A DNA stretch of 19,556 bases, from positions 1-19,556 of the forward strand of contig DIFA01000001.1 of assembly GCA_002418895.1 (NCBI GenBank). Reading direction: 5' to 3'. This DNA comes from Dehalococcoidia bacterium UBA5760. Lineage in GTDB: Bacteria; Chloroflexota; Dehalococcoidia; Dehalococcoidales; UBA5760. Each line of letters begins with the position of its first letter. Position 1 is the first letter of the stretch. Position numbers and translations under genes: made by a program. Under the pieces are notes generated by a model. That model saw only the letters and a program-made list of their open reading frames with translations, searched no databases and was not told the origin of the DNA. Positions 1 to 4,782 of the stretch are shown in pieces.

Positions 1-385
1 TGTCCGTTGAATCCATCCTACCTCAAGTCACAAAATGATGTAACGTTCAACGTTACCCCTGATTTCCTAGGGTTGCATCTTAGGCCTAAGCAAACGAAGC
101 TAAAACAGTGCTTTCGTTGTTCCTTCGCAGTCTGACCTTGTTGAGCCAGTTGGTCATGACTTGCCCAGGCTTTTGGAGCGCTGGGGTGGGCTTGGGCTTA
201 AGGAGGTTCAGGAGCTGTTACCACTTTTGATAGGGGATAGCCGGATGACAGATTCGAGAAGGCCATTTGAGTTGGTGGTTATGCTTTACGTTCTCATATT
301 ATAAGATAACCCATGGCTGAATCTAAAGGATATCGGACTGGAGGATATAGAGGAGGCATAAGTTATAGTCTTCAATATTACTATA
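1..385. other. Gene-poor left edge with palindromes
   Basis: I see no complete gene here. A 17-bp perfect palindrome (GTAACGTT-C-AACGTTAC) lies at 40-56 and a 12-bp palindrome (CTTAGGCCTAAG) at 79-90; both could be protein-binding sites or recombination-related. On the + strand the frame 104-304 is open for 66 codons (reading ..DLPRLLERWGGLGLKEVQ..) and ends at TAA 302-304, but has no convincing start or ribosome site near its beginning, so it may be a gene remnant or chance. Confidence 0.4.
104..304 (+). pseudogene. Possible remnant open frame without a start
   Basis: An open frame of 66 codons follows a TAA at 101-103 and ends with TAA at 302-304. It contains a plausible amphipathic stretch (LPRLLERWGGLGLKEVQELL), which makes it look more like former coding sequence than noise. 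The only in-frame ATG is at 245, far into the frame. I do not recognise the family. It could be the tail of a gene whose start was lost at the island boundary, or a chance opening. Confidence 0.2.
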
Positions 386-414
386 TTGACATCTATTATG
401 CTATATAGTAATAT
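375..414. repeat. 12-bp perfect inverted repeat spanning the promoter (putative operator)
   Basis: ATATTACTATAT at 375-386 is the exact reverse complement of ATATAGTAATAT at 403-414, with a 16-bp centre. The left arm abuts the -35 box and the right arm covers the -10 box, so a protein bound here would compete with RNA polymerase. The obvious candidate ligand is the HTH protein encoded immediately downstream (autoregulation); that link is inference. Confidence 0.6.
386..414 (+). promoter_or_regulatory. Sigma70-type promoter of the HTH-vsr-dcm operon
   Basis: A perfect -35 TTGACA (386-391) is followed by 17 bp and a -10 TAATAT (409-414). The predicted transcription start falls at about 420-422, on the ATG at 421, so the first mRNA would be leaderless or nearly so. 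No Shine-Dalgarno precedes that ATG at a useful distance; the GAGGAGG at about 350 is too far away. Confidence 0.65.
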
Positions 415-420
415 ATAGCT

Positions 421-630
421 ATGCATAGTATCGAGGAAAGATTCTTCACACCAGAGCAAATAGCGTCATTACTTCAGGTTAACGTGGTTACCGTACGGCG
501 TTGGCTAAATTCCGGAAGGTTGAATGGCCACCACTTAGGTAGAAAACTATGGCGAATAAGCAGTACACAACTTGAAGAATTTTTAGCATTTGAATTTGAC
601 CAAGGGACAGGCAGAGTCAATGATGACTAG
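421..630 (+). CDS. Small excisionase/MerR-type helix-turn-helix protein
   Basis: This 69-aa protein is almost entirely one winged HTH of the excisionase/HTH_17 type. Residues 9-32 (FTPEQIASLLQVNVVTVRRW) match the pattern FTpeEvAelLgVsxxTVrrW, and residues 32-56 (GRLNGHHLGRKLWRISSTQLEEFL) form the usual wing plus closing helix. Such proteins bind DNA as excisionases or small repressors. It heads a four-gene rightward operon with vsr and the C5 methyltransferase, and the perfect inverted repeat over its own promoter suggests autoregulation, a role like that of restriction-modification controller proteins. Controller mRNAs are often leaderless, as predicted here, although classical C proteins belong to a different HTH family. 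No integrase gene is visible to support an excisionase role. Confidence 0.85.
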   Translation: MHSIEERFFTPEQIASLLQVNVVTVRRWLNSGRLNGHHLGRKLWRISSTQLEEFLAFEFDQGTGRVNDD

Positions 631-647
631 GAAAGGAGGAGATTAAC

Positions 648-857
648 ATGGAGATAGCAACGGGTATATTAGTCGCTGCTAATCTGATCAGCGCGGTCAA
701 AAACCTGTATGAGTTGACTTTCATGGTTGATGATGACCCATCAAAAGAGAAGAAACTCAAGTACAGGACAAACAAGTTCGATAGAAACGGTAAGATTAAG
801 CACTATTTCCTAACTATTGAAGGTTACAGAGTTATGGATATACAACCGATAGATTAG
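648..857 (+). CDS. Small hypothetical protein in the vsr-dcm operon
   Basis: The protein has 69 residues. Its start is well supported by a strong ribosome site, GGAAAGGAGGAG (630-641), ahead of ATG 648, with only 17 bp after the HTH gene. The N-terminal 15 residues (MEIATGILVAANLIS) are hydrophobic and could form a short helix, but this is too short and mixed for a confident membrane segment. The rest is charged (DDDPSKEKKLKYRTNKFDR) and ends with a beta-like stretch (KHYFLTIEGYRVMDI). I do not recognise a family. Its position between the regulator and vsr suggests co-transcription with the restriction-modification genes. Confidence 0.65.
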   Translation: MEIATGILVAANLISAVKNLYELTFMVDDDPSKEKKLKYRTNKFDRNGKIKHYFLTIEGYRVMDIQPID

Positions 858-878
858 TCCGCTCTGCCGAAGGCACCA

Positions 879-1325
879 ATGCCTAAGAATAAGAAGGGAT
901 ACGTACCAAGTCCGATAGACACCCTCAACCCTGAAGAGAGAAGTAAAAGGATGGGTCTTGTCAAAGGGCGAGACACCAAGCCTGAGCTACAGGTTCGTGG
1001 AATCTTGAAGAAGCTTGGTTACCGTTATCGTTTACAGTACAGCAAATTACCTGGCAGACCAGACTTTACGTTTCCTGGTAGGCGTAAGGCAATTTGGGTA
1101 CACGGGTGTTTCTGGCATCGTCATGAGAACTGTGCGTTGGCTAGGCTACCAAAGGGCCGGCGAGAGTTTTGGGTTCCAAAACTGGAAGAGAATAGACGGA
1201 GGGATTTGGAGAACCAAGACAAGGTTAGACAGATGGGTTGGGATAGCCTTGTTATCTGGGAATGTGAGTTAAAAAACATCAAAATAGTTGAAGAGAAAGT
1301 GAAAAGATTCTTGGGAGAGTTATGA
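879..1325 (+). CDS. vsr: Very short patch repair endonuclease (Vsr)
   Basis: This 148-aa protein has the usual Vsr length. Vsr nicks DNA 5' of the T in T:G mismatches that arise by deamination of 5-methylcytosine. The family pattern is clear from residue 20: RSKRMGLVKGRDTKPELQVR, then LGYRYR and LPGRPDFTFPGRR with the catalytic Asp62, then VHGCFWHRHENC with His80 and Zn-ligand-type Cys77 and Cys85, and finally Cys129 in VIWECEL. All expected active-site and metal residues are present. Its stop overlaps the methyltransferase start (ATGA, 1322-1325), the classic pairing of a C5 methyltransferase with its mutation-correcting nuclease. The ribosome site before ATG 879 is weak, so translation may depend on coupling from upstream. 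Confidence 0.95.
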   Translation: MPKNKKGYVPSPIDTLNPEERSKRMGLVKGRDTKPELQVRGILKKLGYRYRLQYSKLPGRPDFTFPGRRKAIWVHGCFWHRHENCALARLPKGRREFWVPKLEENRRRDLENQDKVRQMGWDSLVIWECELKNIKIVEEKVKRFLGEL

Positions 1326-2386
1326 GGTCAATTGAATTATTTAGCGGCGCTGGTGGACTTGCGTTAGCCGTTCACCTGGCTGGATTTGAACATCAATTAC
1401 TTGTTGAAGCGGATGACAACGCATACCAGACCCTACTTCACAACAAGAAAAAAGGGGCAATACCGGGAGTATCCTCTTGGCCTATCATTAACGATTGGGT
1501 TGAATCCACCGACCTCCACGACTACAGAGAAATTGATTTGCTTGCTGCGGGCATACCTTGCCAGCCATTCAGTAATGGTGGTAGACGGCGTGGGGTCGAA
1601 GATGATCGGAACATGTTTCCCGTGTTCGCTGGCGCGCTGGCGACCATTAGGCCAAGGGCTTTTCTTTTGGAGAACGTGAATGGCCTGATTAACGGTAAGA
1701 TGGCAAGCCACATGGAATACATCATCCTGCAATTATCACATCCTTCTAGCGCGCTTGGCGAGGGGCAAACATGGCAAGAGCACTATGATCAACTACGTAC
1801 CCAGAGAGCCGAGGACGCCGAATATAGGGTGTGCTTTAAGGTGCTTAACGCAGCTGATTACGGAGTGCCACAGATACGAAAGCGTGTGTTTATAGTCGGG
1901 TTTAGGCAAGGTTTGAGGCCAAGCTGGAATTTCCCAACGCCGACACATTCAAAAGAAGCCTTGTTGATAAAGCAGGGGAAGTTTGAAAAATACGAGACTA
2001 AAACAAAGGCATGGATTACAGTCGAAGAAGCAATAAGCGACTTGCCTGACTTTGGGGGAAAGGACGCCGAGGCTATGCAGCACCTCCATATTCCCGGAGC
2101 GCGGAAATATAGAGGGCACTCTGGTAGCCCACTGAACTGGCCAGCCAAGTCACTTAAGGCGGGTGTACATGGAATTGGTGGTGGCGAGAATATGTTGCGA
2201 TATCGTAACGGAAAGGTGAGATACTTCACTGTTAGGGAGTGCGCTCGACTGCAGACTTTTCCAGACTCTTGGCTATTTAATGGCACTTGGTCTAGTGTAA
2301 CCAAGCAGTTAGGGAATGCTGTTCCAGTGCAGATGGCCACAACAGTAGTCAAATCAATAAAAGAGGCGTTTAGCCAACTAGCTTAA
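1322..2386 (+). CDS. dcm: DNA (cytosine-5) methyltransferase
   Basis: This 354-aa enzyme would transfer a methyl group from SAM to C5 of cytosine within a specific site. The C5-methylase motifs occur in order: motif I FSGAGGLALA (7-16), motif IV GIPCQPFS with nucleophile Cys80, motif VI ENV (117-119), motif VIII QIRKRVFIVG (184-193), target-recognition region about 195-300, motif IX RECARLQTFPD (305-315), and motif X QLGNAVP (329-335). It appears intact and active. It is translationally coupled to vsr. No recognisable cognate type II restriction enzyme lies beside it in the same operon; the convergent DUF262/FRG pair ends 15 bp away. The gene symbol is generic, as the recognition site cannot be read from the sequence. 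Confidence 0.95.
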   Translation: MRSIELFSGAGGLALAVHLAGFEHQLLVEADDNAYQTLLHNKKKGAIPGVSSWPIINDWVESTDLHDYREIDLLAAGIPCQPFSNGGRRRGVEDDRNMFPVFAGALATIRPRAFLLENVNGLINGKMASHMEYIILQLSHPSSALGEGQTWQEHYDQLRTQRAEDAEYRVCFKVLNAADYGVPQIRKRVFIVGFRQGLRPSWNFPTPTHSKEALLIKQGKFEKYETKTKAWITVEEAISDLPDFGGKDAEAMQHLHIPGARKYRGHSGSPLNWPAKSLKAGVHGIGGGENMLRYRNGKVRYFTVRECARLQTFPDSWLFNGTWSSVTKQLGNAVPVQMATTVVKSIKEAFSQLA

Positions 2387-2401
2387 AACATGGTAGCCAA
2401 G

Positions 2402-3520
2402 TCAGTCAAGCCCCAACAAATTGATATTGCACGTTAGGGATAAGTAGCTTCGGAAGTGATTGTACTGGCGAGTAAGAGCGCCTGCGTCATTAGGGCTCTG
2501 CTTCTCAGTATCAAAAGCGAGAAGGGTTTGTTCCAAAGTCGAAAGTGACTCTCCTGAACCAGAAGCCATCCGTTGCGATTTCTTGCGGGCTGCTATTAAC
2601 TCCTCATTAAACTGCTCTAGGATTTGCCGTGTAAAAGGCACCGATATATTAGCCCCGTGATATATTCTGAAAACGTGAAAAAGTAAAGTCGCCCTTCCCT
2701 GACTAACAAGTAGCGAGTCATTTGAGGTAAAGAAATTCTTCATCTCATCAAGGATTGATTCCGTAGTGGATTCGAGTGCCTTTAAAGATTGTGGAGACGC
2801 TTCGGGGAGACCAGCGTCACGGAACTTTCGTAACTCTATAACAAAATCATCCAGCATGCTTTTCTTTGTGGATTCGATGGCATTGATGCGGGTGAGGAAA
2901 AGAAATTTTGCGGCCAAATCGAAGTGTTGCAGGCGATCATTCCGTATTCTAACACTCTGCGTGAAGAAGCCATGAAGACCGATTTTCCTTATAAGAAAAG
3001 GCAAAGGGCCTCCTAGCGCGTTTCGCCGCTCCGGCGCACTCAGTGGCACTTGGATATTTAAACGCGCGAAAAGGTCATCTATGAAATTGGCGTCGTCAGT
3101 TTGAACAACAGTAACAGGAACATCGAAGCTATCAAATCTGGCGCGCAAGCGCGGAAACTTAGCCATGAGGTCATCATACGTGGCTCCCGTGGCAAGTATA
3201 GTCTCATCATCGAAAAACCTAAAATCATCGGCTAAGGGCAGGTTGTTGGACATGAATTCAAATAGCGCTACTAGGCGTTGCTTCCCATCGATAACAGCGT
3301 ATTTGTATTTATTGATCTTGTCGAAAGTCGGTGAGATTTCATGGAAGTAAAGTTTCGGAACATCAAAGCCATTGAGAACTGAGTCTATAAAGCACTGTTT
3401 CTTCTGCTGGTCCCAAATCGATAGACGCTGATATGGCGGGTCAAGATTAATCTGATTCCTCCACTGATACAGTTGAAGTATGTTATTTGTTCTCAAAGGC
3501 GTCATTTTAAACCGCGGCAT
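2402..3520 (-). CDS. DUF262 (ParB/Srx-like) protein
   Basis: A 372-aa protein with an N-terminal DUF262 domain. It shows PPYQRLSIWD (28-37), the usual yQRxyvW segment, and AVIDGKQRLVALFEF (75-89), the DGxQR motif of the ParB/sulfiredoxin-like fold. DUF262 proteins such as GmrSD use this motif for nucleotide-dependent functions, often in defence. No C-terminal HNH/DUF1524 nuclease motif is visible; residues 190-372 are helical and charged and unassigned. The start ATG overlaps the stop of the upstream FRG gene (TAATG, 3518-3522), so the two are translationally coupled and probably act together. The biochemical activity is not predictable from sequence alone. Confidence 0.85.
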   Translation of the reverse strand: MPRFKMTPLRTNNILQLYQWRNQINLDPPYQRLSIWDQQKKQCFIDSVLNGFDVPKLYFHEISPTFDKINKYKYAVIDGKQRLVALFEFMSNNLPLADDFRFFDDETILATGATYDDLMAKFPRLRARFDSFDVPVTVVQTDDANFIDDLFARLNIQVPLSAPERRNALGGPLPFLIRKIGLHGFFTQSVRIRNDRLQHFDLAAKFLFLTRINAIESTKKSMLDDFVIELRKFRDAGLPEASPQSLKALESTTESILDEMKNFFTSNDSLLVSQGRATLLFHVFRIYHGANISVPFTRQILEQFNEELIAARKKSQRMASGSGESLSTLEQTLLAFDTEKQSPNDAGALTRQYNHFRSYLSLTCNINLLGLD

Positions 3521-4350
3521 TAGTGGCCTCCCAGCAAGTGCTTAGCTTCACGTGCGACGTTATCAAGACTTGGGAATAGTACTCGTTCAGTAATTCCAAT
3601 TCTATTAAGTTCTTGATATATCGATTGCTTTCGTTCTTGAGGTATCATATATCGCCAGACATGAGCTCCACTATCGACGGCTTCAACAGGGCTATTATCT
3701 CTGTGATGAATGGTGAATACACCCATCTGAATCTGCATTCGCCGGTTTGTGCGTGGTGATATTCCAGCCGCAGGCGGCCGGGCATCAGGACTAGGTGAGC
3801 CCCTCAAATCAGAAGGTAGGTATAGTTGAAGCGAATCATTTTCAGCTCGTGAGTATTCAGCCGTATCACCAGTAAACATGGGGAGCGAATCATCATCAAT
3901 AGGCCAACCCAATGAGGTATGGTTAAGTTGGGTTGGGAGAAGACACCAAATAACGCCATCTGTATTTGTTGTATCATGTTCTCGGGGACGGACTGCGAAG
4001 TATAAGCCAACCAGTGGATTTTCTGTCCAGTCAATTAGGCGCGATGGTAAGCCGTGGTGGCGCATGAGGAACATCCATTCCCACTCACTGCTTGGAACCT
4101 GTGTAAGAAACTCGTGTGAATTCTGTTTGAAAAGATTCATGAGGTACACCTCATCTTGTACATTGTATCCTTCTCTGTAGAAAGTAGGTAATAACGGACG
4201 GCTAATGTCTCTCAAGCCCCTGAACCAAATCGGAGGCTTAGGGTGGCGAGCCCGACTCAGAGCGGTGCGTATCCTACTCTCGTCTTTACGTAACCAACTC
4301 AATAAGTTGGCCATACTCTTTATTGGTTCTTCATTAAACAGGTATGGCAT
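3520..4350 (-). CDS. FRG-domain protein
   Basis: The protein has 276 aa from the ATG at 4350. An upstream frame extension to 4422 exists but is unlikely, because a promoter -10 (4376-4381) lies within it and the 4350 start has GAGG 12 nt upstream. The FRG domain spans about residues 38-125: IWFRGLRDISRPLLPTFYRE (41-60) with the name-giving FRG, and RHHGLPSRLIDWTENPL (97-113) with the conserved GLPSRLLDWT-type core. The molecular function of FRG domains is not established. They recur in defence and mobile-element neighbourhoods, often fused or beside other domains. The gene is coupled by TAATG to DUF262, which suggests a two-protein module. Confidence 0.85.
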   Translation of the reverse strand: MPYLFNEEPIKSMANLLSWLRKDESRIRTALSRARHPKPPIWFRGLRDISRPLLPTFYREGYNVQDEVYLMNLFKQNSHEFLTQVPSSEWEWMFLMRHHGLPSRLIDWTENPLVGLYFAVRPREHDTTNTDGVIWCLLPTQLNHTSLGWPIDDDSLPMFTGDTAEYSRAENDSLQLYLPSDLRGSPSPDARPPAAGISPRTNRRMQIQMGVFTIHHRDNSPVEAVDSGAHVWRYMIPQERKQSIYQELNRIGITERVLFPSLDNVAREAKHLLGGH

Positions 4351-4375
4351 TTTACTTGACGACCTCTTAACGGGA

Positions 4376-4404
4376 ATTATAGAACTTGCCGCGATTGAGT
4401 GCAA
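4376..4404 (-). promoter_or_regulatory. Promoter of the FRG-DUF262 pair
   Basis: On the - strand TTGCAC (4404-4399), a 17-bp spacer and a perfect TATAAT (4381-4376) place the transcription start near 4369, about 19 nt before ATG 4350. This argues against the longer reading frame that begins at 4422. Confidence 0.6.
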
Positions 4405-4536
4405 GAGAAGACATGTTATCAAAGCTTAAAGAATGGAGAGCCCATTGTTTTGGTCTATCTAGCAATAAGCTCATAACAGCAACTGAAGACTTTAGGGCTA
4501 AAACAACGTTCCCGGACGGGCCTAAGTCAATTCAAT

Positions 4537-4566
4537 TAGTAGCGGGGGTTGGATTCGAACCAATGC
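4537..4566 (-). pseudogene. tRNA 3'-end remnant (T-arm plus acceptor), candidate att site
   Basis: The - strand reads ATTGG-TTCGAAT-CCAAC followed by CCCCGCT and A. This is the layout of a tRNA T-arm (four pairs plus one A:C mismatch, canonical TTCGAAT loop), acceptor 3' strand and discriminator. The next bases are CTA rather than CCA. Upstream on that strand I cannot fold a matching D-arm, anticodon arm or 5' acceptor (AGCGGGG), so this is a fragment. tRNA 3' ends are the standard residue left by tyrosine-integrase insertion. No second copy is present in the window. Confidence 0.45.
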
Positions 4567-4600
4567 CTTAGGGTAATGGATCCGATTTGCACATTCTGCC

Positions 4601-4709
4601 GTTTTGAGAGTGCTGAAAAACCCCATTTTTAGCCGGGCTTGTCTTAAAATTCGTGCCTACAAATTGTCAGAATTATTGACATTTTTGCCTTTTTCGGCAC
4701 TCTCGTTTT
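4601..4709. repeat. GTTTT direct repeats flanking the MITE
   Basis: GTTTT at 4601-4605 and 4705-4709 immediately abut both ends of the inverted repeats. I read them as a target site duplication; a 5-bp match could arise by chance about once in a thousand, but its exact placement makes that unlikely. Confidence 0.55.
4606..4704. mobile_element. 99-bp MITE-like element with target duplication
   Basis: Terminal inverted repeats GAGAGTGCTGAAAAA (4606-4620) and TTTTTCGGCACTCTC (4690-4704) match at 14 of 15 positions. They are flanked by an identical 5-bp direct repeat GTTTT (4601-4605 and 4705-4709), the signature of transposition. The interior has no coding capacity but contains a small hairpin (TGTCA..TGACA). 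The element must have been mobilised in trans by a transposase not encoded here. Confidence 0.65.
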
Positions 4710-4782
4710 GTGACACTGTTGGACTTGAAGCCCAGTTATTGCGCGATAGTCTTAGATAGGTGATTACTTAGGAATGGCGTTA

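Noticed and set aside
1858..2352. 164-codon - strand frame inside dcm
   Set aside because: It overlaps conserved methyltransferase motifs VIII-X; no own signals.
4351..4422. 24-codon N-terminal extension of the FRG protein
   Set aside because: A perfect TATAAT promoter element lies within it and it lacks a ribosome site. The start at 4350 fits better.
4386..4571. 61-codon + strand frame between FRG and the large methylase
   Set aside because: It starts at TTG without a ribosome site and ends inside the tRNA remnant; its GFEPMP end is the translation of the T-arm, a known artefact.
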